Shown here piece by piece: positions 6,710-13,120 of a DNA stretch of 14,230 bases. Source of the stretch: JAPUDQ01 sp049289035. GTDB lineage: Bacteria > Patescibacteriota > Saccharimonadia > Saccharimonadales > Saccharimonadaceae. Below the pieces are notes generated by a model. The model ran no database searches, was not told the origin of the DNA, and saw only the letters and a program-made list of their open reading frames with translations. Both the position numbers and the translations under genes were made by a program. The DNA lies in contig JBAQIV010000001.1 of NCBI GenBank assembly GCA_049289035.1, positions 1 through 14,230 on the forward strand, written 5' to 3'. Each line of letters opens with the position of its first letter. Position 1 is the stretch's first letter.

Positions 6710-7618
6710 CGCTCTATTTGCAAGACCTCGCAGATAGGCCTCACCAGACATATGCTTGCCATTTGGAGCGATGAGAGATTCCACCAATAGCGTGGAATTT
6801 TCTTTGCATGGTACACAAAGTTGGTTAGGCAATGGACGATCTATCACTTTTGACGATGTAATAATGACATCTTTATCTCTGAAGCGTAGCTTACTCTTCG
6901 GATAGACAAGGTAAGCTCTCACCTTACGTTCTATCTCTGAGGCTGTCTCTGATGCTGGGTCGATACTGCCGTCAGATTTTGAAATAGTCGTTGTGTAAGA
7001 TACACCATCTATTGGTTGCGATTTTGGCAACAATATTCCAGATATGACGTCAGGGAGTATCTTAAAAAGAGTCTCTGAGCCGAGCCGTGATAACTGTTCA
7101 TACAGTTCAAATTTTGTTTCGTTACCCGTGAGCGATATGTCGCTCTGGGCATACAATGGTCCGTCATCCATACCAGGAGCTAGCTGCATGATACTAACGC
7201 CGGCTGTATGGTCACCAGCAAGGATCGTTGTTTCAATAGGTGTCGACCCGCGGTGGCGGGGTAACAGTGACGGGTGAATGTTGATGATACCTATGGGGCT
7301 GAACACATTTATAATTCGGCTAGGGATGATTCGACCGTAGGCTGATAGCACGGCGAAGTCGGCGGAAAGGTCGCGGAGCTCTTGTTCAATATCTACGGGT
7401 CGTTGCGGGCTAAGGACGGGTATATTGTGTTGTGCGGCGATCTGGGCGACTTCCAATGGTCGTTTTGTTCGAGAAGACGTATCATGATGGTTAACGACAA
7501 CTGCAACAACAGTATAGCCGTGCGCGATAAGCCCGCTTAGCAAGGGGCAATCGGTATGGCCAAGGCCGCTAACTAAGCGTTCATTGCCGAAAAATACCAC
7601 GCGCGGCGACGTCGTCAT
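6698..7618 (-). CDS. fmt: Methionyl-tRNA formyltransferase
   Basis: Fmt transfers the formyl group of 10-formyltetrahydrofolate to initiator Met-tRNA. From the ATG at 7618 it has 306 residues, close to the usual 310-315. The catalytic motif NIHPSLLPRHRG (113-124) carries the Asn and His of the active site. YGRIIP (94-99) and GMDDGP (149-154, with the catalytic Asp) complete the hydrolase-type formyltransferase domain. The C-terminal OB-like tRNA-binding domain covers about 205-300. The usual N-terminal FxGTPEF is altered to FFGNERL. The frame stays open upstream, but the family N-terminus (PRVVFFG) fits the ATG at 7618, giving a 38-bp overlap with def and probable translational coupling. The final residues RAKDR and the stop codon are read from the inverted repeat, so the native C-terminus may have been replaced. 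Confidence 0.93.
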   Translation of the reverse strand: MTTSPRVVFFGNERLVSGLGHTDCPLLSGLIAHGYTVVAVVVNHHDTSSRTKRPLEVAQIAAQHNIPVLSPQRPVDIEQELRDLSADFAVLSAYGRIIPSRIINVFSPIGIINIHPSLLPRHRGSTPIETTILAGDHTAGVSIMQLAPGMDDGPLYAQSDISLTGNETKFELYEQLSRLGSETLFKILPDVISGILLPKSQPIDGVSYTTTISKSDGSIDPASETASEIERKVRAYLVYPKSKLRFRDKDVIITSSKVIDRPLPNQLCVPCKENSTLLVESLIAPNGKHMSGEAYLRGLANRAKDR

Positions 7619-8156
7619 AGGCGAGACTTTCCAATTCTCCCTCTGGGTTGAGGGTGTAAAACGCATCATGGTCTTGGTCGATATGGTCGACAAAGGTAAT
7701 GCCGTTGGTATGGTCAATTTCGTGCTGTAGTACACGGGCGACAAAACCCTCGGCCTTCAGGCGAATTTCTTGGCCATCGACATTGAGAGCACGAACCCTG
7801 ACTTTTGTGTATCGCGGCACCATGCCGTAGATATGGTCGACACTGAGGCAGCCTTCGTGTTCGCGTACTAGATCGCCTTCGCACTTGATAATTTCGGGAT
7901 TGATGAGAGGTATAAATTCACGATTGGTTTTATCATCAAAATCAGCACGCACGATCACGACTCGTTCCAGCCGATCGATTTGTACGGCCGCGAGGGCCAC
8001 TGCGACTTCGTGCGGACGACTATCTTCCCAGTCGAGTGCCGCAGCGGTCATATCGGCGATAAGGGTATGTGTCTCGTCAGTGATCACATGCACACGAGCT
8101 GATTTTTTGCGCAAATCAGCATGAGGCAGGGTGATAATGTCATTTCGTGATGCCAT
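7581..8156 (-). CDS. def: Peptide deformylase
   Basis: Def is a metalloenzyme that removes the N-formyl group from nascent proteins. The 191-residue product keeps motif 2 EGCLS (101-105, metal-binding Cys) and motif 3 QHEIDHTNG (144-152, HExxDH with two metal-binding His and the catalytic Glu). Motif 1, normally GxGLAAPQ, reads AVALAAVQ (52-59): both glycines are alanine and the proline is valine, but the Gln is retained. The frame is open upstream into priA, but the ATG at 8156, 31 nt after the priA stop, gives the normal deformylase N-terminus. No Shine-Dalgarno is seen; TATACT lies about 11 nt upstream. It overlaps fmt by 38 bp. The metal site looks active; the changed substrate-side motif is a lineage feature or an altered specificity. 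Confidence 0.92.
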   Translation of the reverse strand: MASRNDIITLPHADLRKKSARVHVITDETHTLIADMTAAALDWEDSRPHEVAVALAAVQIDRLERVVIVRADFDDKTNREFIPLINPEIIKCEGDLVREHEGCLSVDHIYGMVPRYTKVRVRALNVDGQEIRLKAEGFVARVLQHEIDHTNGITFVDHIDQDHDAFYTLNPEGELESLAYDDVAARGIFRQ

Positions 8157-8167
8157 AATTACAGATA

Positions 8168-8173
8168 AGTATA
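8168..8173 (-). promoter_or_regulatory. Possible -10 hexamer just before def
   Basis: TATACT on the minus strand lies about 11 nt before the def ATG. A poor -35 (TTCTAT) is present at 16-nt spacing. If used, it would give a transcript with almost no leader. Read-through from priA is equally likely. Confidence 0.25.
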
Positions 8174-8187
8174 GCAGATAGAGAATG

Positions 8188-10131
8188 TTATAGAAGACTA
8201 GCGGGGTCGAGCTCGTATTGCCAATGAGTAGGCGGTAGAAGTTTAATAATATCGACGAGGTCACCGCGAACTGAACTCTTGATGACAAGCTGCCACCGAT
8301 ACGTGTCACGGACGCGTTCATAAAATGCGGGAGTAGGACCCAATATTTCAACCTGAGATGGCACGGTACGGCGTAATTCGCGGGCAAGTTTTTGCGCGTT
8401 GCCTACGGCAGCAGCCTCAGATTTGTAAATGCATATGAGTTTCATGAGATGAGCAAAAGGTGGGAAATGCGCTCGCTTTCGTTCGGTAATCGCCATGTCG
8501 TAAAATGAAGCGTAATCACTGGTTATGCCATACTGCACTGCCGGGTGATTCGGCTGATAACTTTGTACCACGACACTGCTCGGGTGCTCGTTGCGCCCCA
8601 CGCGACCACAAACTTGCGCCAATAGCTGGAAAGTTCGTTCGCTCGACACATAGTCGGGTAAAGACAGACCAGCATCTGCCTGAACAACTCCTACCATGCG
8701 GAGGAGGGGCAAGTCGAGACCTTTGGCGACGACTTGCGTGCCGATAAGTATGTCGATATCACCATCGTATATAGCCTGATAATGTTTTTCGAGTGTATCG
8801 GTGGACTCACTATCGCCGTCAAATCGAGCGATTCGACTGTGAGGAAAAAGTCTTGCGAGCTCCTGGTGAATTAGTTTTGTGCCGATGCCTTTATGAATGA
8901 TATTGGCGGTATGGCATTGCGGGCACGATGTCGGCACGCGTTCGTGCTGCGCACAAATATGACAACGCAACTCAAAGGTGTCGGCGTGCAGGGTAAGGGG
9001 CGTAAAACAGCGGCTACAAAGTGCACTCCAGCCACATTGTTCGCAGAGCGTTGTCGGGGCAGTGCCACGTCGATTATGAAAGATGAGCGTTTGATGATTG
9101 TGCTTGAGTGTTGTTTCGATTGCAGTAATTAAGCTATCCGAAAATATTTGATGACGTGAGAAATTGAGTTTCTTCGTCATATCTATGAGTTGTACTGTCG
9201 GCTGTACAGTGTTATGACGGGCTGGTTTTGTAAGTCGTACGATAGGCTGCCCGGTGGACTGAGCAATATAATAGTCAGTTACGGATGGGGTAGCGCTGCC
9301 GAGTACGAGTCGGGCCGAAGCTGCTCGCGCCAATATAGCTGCTGCACGTAGCGCTGAATAGCGGGGAGATTGTTCTTGCTTATATGTCATCTCATGGCAT
9401 TCGTCGATGATGACCAAACCAAGCTTGGGAACTGGGCTAAAGAGAGCTGAGCGGGGGCCTATCACCACCTGAGGCGTTGTGGCGCGGAGTAGTCGCTGCC
9501 ATATGGTATGTCGGGTCGATTCAGTCATAGTCGAGTGCGTGACAGTGAGATCAGTAAAATGAGGTGCAAACTCTGCAATTAGCTGTGAGGTCAGGGCAAT
9601 TTCTGGCACAAGGATGATGACCGACCGACCATCTGCGATGGTGCGTTTGGCAAGCTCTATATAAACTGCAGTTTTGCCAGAACCAGTAACGCCATGCAAG
9701 AGCGTCGTACCGTTTGATGTAGCCCAAATGCACGAAACAGCAGAGGACTGTTCGTCGTTGAGTACAATATTTGTTCTTTTTCGACTGGGGTGAGAGGTTG
9801 CATTTGACTCTTTGCGGCGCTTTTTGTCGAGACCATGTGGCAGTAGGGTTTGCCAGACTGTGACTGGGTGAGTTGCATAGTAGGTGCTGAGCCACTCAGC
9901 CAGTGTCAGTAATGGCTGAGGGAGCGGTACGAGCTCAAGGCAAGCGATGATTGGCCGCGTGACAAACGCCGGTTTTTTGACGCTACCTAGCACGACGGCG
10001 ACAACACGGGCGGTTTTGCCGACCGGAACAGTTACTATTGACCCTTGAGTCAACTCGAACGACGATTCGTACGTCAACACGCTATCGCTGCCATGCACGA
10101 TTTTGAGCGGGATCACCTCGTAGTAGTACAT
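8188..10131 (-). CDS. priA: Primosomal replication-restart helicase PriA
   Basis: PriA recognises stalled replication forks and loads the replicative helicase. The 647-residue protein has an N-terminal DNA-binding region (about 1-110) and a superfamily-2 helicase core. Visible motifs are Walker A GVTGSGKT (147-154), IIDECHE (Walker B; DECH where many PriA have DEEH), LGSATPS (motif III), GTQVVAKGLDLP (motif V) and QVCGRVGR (motif VI). Eight cysteines in four CxxC pairs (363/366, 372/375, 390/393, 403/406) form the paired zinc sites inserted in the helicase core. A C-terminal domain follows. It is somewhat shorter than E. coli PriA (732). An upstream in-frame TTG (10158) is possible, but the ATG at 10131 gives the usual N-terminus. 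It heads the priA-def-fmt gene set. TATACT 7 nt before the ATG suggests a leaderless message. Confidence 0.96.
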   Translation of the reverse strand: MYYYEVIPLKIVHGSDSVLTYESSFELTQGSIVTVPVGKTARVVAVVLGSVKKPAFVTRPIIACLELVPLPQPLLTLAEWLSTYYATHPVTVWQTLLPHGLDKKRRKESNATSHPSRKRTNIVLNDEQSSAVSCIWATSNGTTLLHGVTGSGKTAVYIELAKRTIADGRSVIILVPEIALTSQLIAEFAPHFTDLTVTHSTMTESTRHTIWQRLLRATTPQVVIGPRSALFSPVPKLGLVIIDECHEMTYKQEQSPRYSALRAAAILARAASARLVLGSATPSVTDYYIAQSTGQPIVRLTKPARHNTVQPTVQLIDMTKKLNFSRHQIFSDSLITAIETTLKHNHQTLIFHNRRGTAPTTLCEQCGWSALCSRCFTPLTLHADTFELRCHICAQHERVPTSCPQCHTANIIHKGIGTKLIHQELARLFPHSRIARFDGDSESTDTLEKHYQAIYDGDIDILIGTQVVAKGLDLPLLRMVGVVQADAGLSLPDYVSSERTFQLLAQVCGRVGRNEHPSSVVVQSYQPNHPAVQYGITSDYASFYDMAITERKRAHFPPFAHLMKLICIYKSEAAAVGNAQKLARELRRTVPSQVEILGPTPAFYERVRDTYRWQLVIKSSVRGDLVDIIKLLPPTHWQYELDPASLL

Positions 10132-10138
10132 ACATACA

Positions 10139-10165
10139 AGTATACGTGGGGTATGCAAAATGCAA
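10139..10165 (-). promoter_or_regulatory. Possible leaderless promoter for priA
   Basis: On the minus strand TTGCAT (10165-10160) is followed, after a short 15-nt spacer, by TATACT (10144-10139). The predicted start of transcription falls at the A of the priA ATG or within a base or two of it. There is no Shine-Dalgarno. Confidence 0.35.
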
Positions 10166-10233
10166 CATGCAATATGGGATTAAATAACATAAAGAGGTGT
10201 CGCTAGCCCATTTTGCATATTGCTTATCCCATG
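10152..10233. repeat. Nested inverted repeats in the divergent priA / phosphoribosyltransferase intergenic region
   Basis: TATGCAAAATG (10152-10162) has an exact inverted copy at 10209-10219. GCAATATG (10169-10176) is inverted at 10216-10223, and ATGGGAT (10174-10180) at 10226-10232. The same words therefore occur in both halves of the gap, in opposite orientation and partly rearranged. The right-hand copies contain the putative -35 of the phosphoribosyltransferase gene, so a shared operator for both divergent genes is plausible. Confidence 0.5.
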
Positions 10234-10242
10234 CTGCATAAT
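10213..10242 (+). promoter_or_regulatory. Possible leaderless promoter for the phosphoribosyltransferase homologue
   Basis: TTGCAT (10213-10218), an 18-nt spacer and CATAAT (10237-10242) are followed after 6 nt by the ATG at 10249. There is no Shine-Dalgarno. Transcription would begin at or next to the start codon. Confidence 0.35.
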
Positions 10243-10248
10243 AACCAT

Positions 10249-10902
10249 ATGTATTTTCAATCACGAGCCGAGGCGGGGTATAGACTATCGCTTGAGCTGA
10301 TGCACTATCGCTACGAGGATTGTGTCGTGTTGTGTCTAAGTGACGGAGCTGTCTTGGTTGGCCAACAGATAGCGGCTAGTCTCCACGCTGTGCTCACGAT
10401 GATGCTGGTCGAGCAGGTTGATATGCCAGGCGAGGGAACACTCTTCGGTACAGTTAATCAAAGTGGACGATTTACCTATAACGGCATGTTTTCGGTCGGC
10501 GAGATCGAGGAATACTTCTCGGAATTTCATGGATACATTGAAGATCAAAAGCGCACAGCCATATCGCGGATTAATCGCTTGCTTGGGTCGGGCGGAATAG
10601 CCGATGAACAAATGCTTCGCGGGCATACAATCATAGTAGTATCTGACGGGCTGGTCAATGGAGCAAGTCTCGATGCGGTGGCGGATTATCTAAAGCCTAT
10701 TCGGGTGAAGCGGCTTGTCATCGTGTCGCCGATTGCGTCGGTTGACGCTGTTGACCGTATGCATATCTTTGGCGATGAACTTCACGTCATAGGAGTGACT
10801 GAAAATTTCATGGGGGTAAATCATTATTATGAAAACAACGACATACCCGAGCATGATCAGATTATACAGATCATAAACAATTCGATATTGACCTGGCGAT
10901 AG
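10249..10902 (+). CDS. COG1926-type phosphoribosyltransferase homologue with degenerate PRPP motif
   Basis: The 217-residue protein begins YFQSRAEAGYRLSLEL, matching the FxDRxEAG start of the predicted phosphoribosyltransferases of COG1926. VVLCLSDGAVLVGQQIA (26-42) corresponds to their LPRGGVPVAxxVA segment. The PRPP-binding loop, normally VDDGxxTGxT, reads VVSDGLVNGAS (130-140): the first acidic residue is Ser and the first Thr is Asn. Ribose-phosphate binding may therefore be weak or lost, and a regulatory or non-catalytic role is possible. The ATG at 10249 fits the family N-terminus; an in-frame ATG at 10231 and a TTG at 10213 lie upstream. It is divergent from priA across a repeat-rich gap. 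No substrate can be inferred from neighbours. Fold assignment is fairly sure; enzymatic activity is doubtful. Confidence 0.8.
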   Translation: MYFQSRAEAGYRLSLELMHYRYEDCVVLCLSDGAVLVGQQIAASLHAVLTMMLVEQVDMPGEGTLFGTVNQSGRFTYNGMFSVGEIEEYFSEFHGYIEDQKRTAISRINRLLGSGGIADEQMLRGHTIIVVSDGLVNGASLDAVADYLKPIRVKRLVIVSPIASVDAVDRMHIFGDELHVIGVTENFMGVNHYYENNDIPEHDQIIQIINNSILTWR

Positions 10903-10923
10903 CTCGTACCTGCAAAAAATGTC

Positions 10924-10953
10924 TTGCCAATCTGCCCCCAACTAATGTAGAAT
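10924..10953 (+). promoter_or_regulatory. Promoter for the winged-helix regulator-recJ pair
   Basis: TTGCCA (10924-10929), an 18-nt spacer and TAGAAT (10948-10953) form a good sigma-70-type promoter. The start of transcription near 10960 gives a leader of about 37 nt, which includes an AGGGGTGA ribosome binding site 10 nt before the ATG at 10997. Confidence 0.6.
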
Positions 10954-10996
10954 AATTATCAACAAAGAAACTAATTGTAGGGGTGAACGAGTCAGT

Positions 10997-11293
10997 ATGC
11001 TAGATGTATTTATAACGTCACGGGTCCGTCGAAAAATCATCGTGGTGTATGCCAAGTATCCTGATTTTAAGACGCACGTGCGCGGTCTTGCCAAGCTGAT
11101 CAAAGAAGACCCAGGCAACATACAACGTGAGCTCAAACGATTAGAAAAAGTCGGCTTCCTAACGAGCGAGAAGCAGGGCAATACGAAGATTTATAGCACC
11201 AATAAACACTTTGTGATTTTTAAAGAGCTCCAAAGCATTGTCATAAAATCACAACAAGCGCATCAGAATAAGAAAAAAGCTTCAGCAGAGTAG
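10997..11293 (+). CDS. Small winged-helix DNA-binding regulator
   Basis: The 98-residue basic protein has a winged helix-turn-helix of the ArsR/MarR/TrmB type. A helical N-terminus (SRVRRKIIVVYAKYP) leads to HVRGLAKLIKEDPGNIQRELKRLEKVGFL (about 27-55), where the recognition helix is NIQRELKRLEKVG. A beta-wing (SEKQGNTKIYSTN) and a terminal helix with a Lys-rich tail follow. No ligand-binding domain or metal-binding Cys pair is visible. It has its own promoter and ribosome binding site, and its stop codon is 3 nt before recJ, so the two are almost certainly co-transcribed and probably coupled. It may autoregulate this operon; the target is unknown. The HTH fold is clear, the exact family is not. 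Confidence 0.85.
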   Translation: MLDVFITSRVRRKIIVVYAKYPDFKTHVRGLAKLIKEDPGNIQRELKRLEKVGFLTSEKQGNTKIYSTNKHFVIFKELQSIVIKSQQAHQNKKKASAE

Positions 11294-11296
11294 GGT

Positions 11297-13030
11297 ATGG
11301 CATCGTCTCACGAACAGATCATTCGTGAGATTTTAATTGCGCGTGGTCATGATACCACGGCTAAACGGCAGGCATTCCTAGACCCTCGCTATGAAGATTT
11401 CCGTCACGATGCCTTTTTGCTGCCCGACATGGCAGCGGCGGTTGAACGGCTAGTGCGGGCGCATGATAGCGGTGAAAAGGTGGTGATATACGGTGACTAT
11501 GACATTGACGGGTTGACGGCAACCACGCTGCTGCTTGACGCATTTGCGAGTTTTGGCATTGCGGCAAGTGCGTTTATACCAAACCGTTTTGTCGAAGGCT
11601 ATGGCTTGAGCAGCGATGCAATTGAGCGAATTGCCGCCGATGGTGCCGACGTAATCGTGACGGTTGACTGTGGTAGCCTCAGTTTTGACGAGATTGCGCG
11701 TGCCCGTGAACTAGGTGTCGACGTCATTGTGACCGACCACCATTCAGTGGCCGATACGATGCCCGAGGCCGTCGCGGTGATTAATCCTAAACGGCTGACG
11801 GTATCCGCAACATCGTCACGTTCTTCTTCGGCTAGCGAGGCCGCTAGCTCATCTTCCAAAATCCAAAATCCAAAATCCAAAATCTACCCATTCTTAGATC
11901 TCGCCGGTGTCGGTGTCGCCTTCAAGCTGGTACAAGCGCTTCAAACGAGACTACGCGGCTTGGAACTGGGTCAGGAAAAGTGGCTACTCGACTTGGTGGC
12001 GCTCGGCACGGTATGCGATGTCGTGACACTTGTCGATGAAAACCGCGCCAATGTGCGGTGGGGGTTAGAGGTTCTGAAAAAAACACGACGGCCGGGTCTG
12101 CGTGCACTTATGGCAGTTGCTCGCATAAAGCCCAATCAGCTCGACGCTCGTTCGCTTGGGTTTGGACTGGGACCGCGACTCAACGCAGCGGGGCGTCTAG
12201 AGACGGCGCAACTCAGTCTTGACCTGTTGACAGCGACTGATCCTGCTCGGGCACTCGCGATTGCCGAGCAGCTTGAAGCTATGAATCTAGAGCGCCGGGC
12301 TGAGCAAGATCGAATTTTTCGCCAGGCTATAGATGTTGTGATGCAGCACGACGCTGACCCAGTGCTTATCGTCAGTAACCCGTCGTGGAGTCATGGCATC
12401 ATCGGCATTGTCGCGGCGAAATTGCTTGAGCGCTATCACAAGCCGACGTTTGTACTGCAAGAATTGCCGGACGGCACCGCCAAAGGTTCGGCGCGGAGCT
12501 ACGGTGATTTTTCGGCCGTTGAGGCGATTCGCGCTACCGAAATACATCTGATAAAAGGTGGCGGCCACAAACTTGCGGCCGGTGTGACGCTGCAAACTGA
12601 AAAAATAGGTGAGTGGCGGCGAGCGGTCAACGAGTACCACAAGACGCTGAAACTCGGCGATCAGCTACGTTATTTGTTGCCGAATGCCGACGTGACGCTG
12701 GAAGGCTTTGGTGATTTTACCGAGCAGCTCATCACCGATATCGCCCGCCTAGAACCCTATGGCCACGGCAACCCCAGCCCGATTTTTAATGTGTCACCGG
12801 TCGAAGTTATTGGCAGACGTACGATGGGCGATGCGGGTCAGCACGTCAAATACACTTTCGCCGACATACACGACAAAACATTTCAGGTTGTGGCATTTAA
12901 TAAATCAGACGAATTTACTGCTGACATCGGTGACCGTGTGAGTGTCTGGTGCGAACTCACCATCAACGAATGGCAAGGGCGACGCACAGTTGAGGGACGG
13001 CTGTTACGACTCGAGACGCTTGCGGAATAA
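11297..13030 (+). CDS. recJ: Single-stranded-DNA exonuclease RecJ with an in-frame low-complexity insert
   Basis: RecJ is a 5'-3' single-strand DNA exonuclease used in recombination and repair. The 577-residue protein carries the DHH-family metal motifs GDYDIDG (66-72), TVDCGS (122-127) and TDHHS (146-150). GLGPRLNAAGRL (290-301) follows, then the DHHA1-type part with SHGIIGIVAAKL (365-376), KGSARSYG (396-403) and GGGHKLAAG (421-429). A C-terminal OB-like domain ends the protein. Between INPKR and YPFLDLAGVG, normally a short link, lies an insert of about 29 residues (168-196) rich in Ser and Ala. It ends in KIQNPKSKI, which is encoded by heptamer repeats. The reading frame is intact and all catalytic residues are present, so the enzyme is probably functional. 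It starts 3 nt after the regulator gene, with only a weak GAGTAGGG ribosome binding site. Confidence 0.95.
   Translation: MASSHEQIIREILIARGHDTTAKRQAFLDPRYEDFRHDAFLLPDMAAAVERLVRAHDSGEKVVIYGDYDIDGLTATTLLLDAFASFGIAASAFIPNRFVEGYGLSSDAIERIAADGADVIVTVDCGSLSFDEIARARELGVDVIVTDHHSVADTMPEAVAVINPKRLTVSATSSRSSSASEAASSSSKIQNPKSKIYPFLDLAGVGVAFKLVQALQTRLRGLELGQEKWLLDLVALGTVCDVVTLVDENRANVRWGLEVLKKTRRPGLRALMAVARIKPNQLDARSLGFGLGPRLNAAGRLETAQLSLDLLTATDPARALAIAEQLEAMNLERRAEQDRIFRQAIDVVMQHDADPVLIVSNPSWSHGIIGIVAAKLLERYHKPTFVLQELPDGTAKGSARSYGDFSAVEAIRATEIHLIKGGGHKLAAGVTLQTEKIGEWRRAVNEYHKTLKLGDQLRYLLPNADVTLEGFGDFTEQLITDIARLEPYGHGNPSPIFNVSPVEVIGRRTMGDAGQHVKYTFADIHDKTFQVVAFNKSDEFTADIGDRVSVWCELTINEWQGRRTVEGRLLRLETLAE
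11831..11848. repeat. Short palindrome inside the recJ insert
   Basis: GCTAGCG (11831-11837) and CGCTAGC (11842-11848) form a 7-bp perfect stem with a 4-nt loop. It lies seven bases before the heptamer repeats, within the same non-conserved stretch of recJ. Confidence 0.7.
11856..11883. repeat. Four perfect CCAAAAT heptamers in the recJ insert
   Basis: CCAAAAT is repeated four times without error at 11856-11883, followed by a C. Because 7 is not a multiple of 3, the units are read in different frames and give SKIQNPKSKI. Heptamer tandem repeats of this kind are well known in cyanobacterial genomes (STRR sequences). Finding one in frame inside a conserved repair gene of this type of organism is unusual. 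Confidence 0.92.
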
Positions 13031-13107
13031 CCAAAGTGCTTCAATATTTCTTTACTTTATTCATACTCTAAGACATGAATTTACTATCAACCAATTAGCA
13101 TATTTGT

Positions 13108-13113
13108 CATAAT
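13108..13113 (+). promoter_or_regulatory. Possible -10 hexamer before the five-TM membrane protein gene
   Basis: CATAAT ends 7 nt before the ATG at 13121, and no Shine-Dalgarno is seen. No acceptable -35 stands at 16-18 nt. The 90-nt gap after recJ is AT-rich and holds no convincing terminator. Confidence 0.25.
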
Positions 13114-13120
13114 AGTTAGT

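Noticed and set aside
7619..7744. Longer N-terminus for fmt inside def
   Set aside because: The extra residues are the def coding sequence read in another frame. Fmt proteins begin near the VVFFG strand, just after the ATG at 7618.
10132..10158. Upstream TTG start for priA, adding 9 residues
   Set aside because: A TTG without a ribosome binding site. The ATG at 10131 gives a normal PriA N-terminus.
11856..11883. Possible CRISPR array
   Set aside because: The units are 7 bp, contiguous and without spacers. It is a simple tandem repeat.
13060..13081. Hairpin after recJ (ATTCAT / ATGAAT)
   Set aside because: Only 6 AT-rich base pairs around a 10-nt loop with no T-run, too weak for a terminator.
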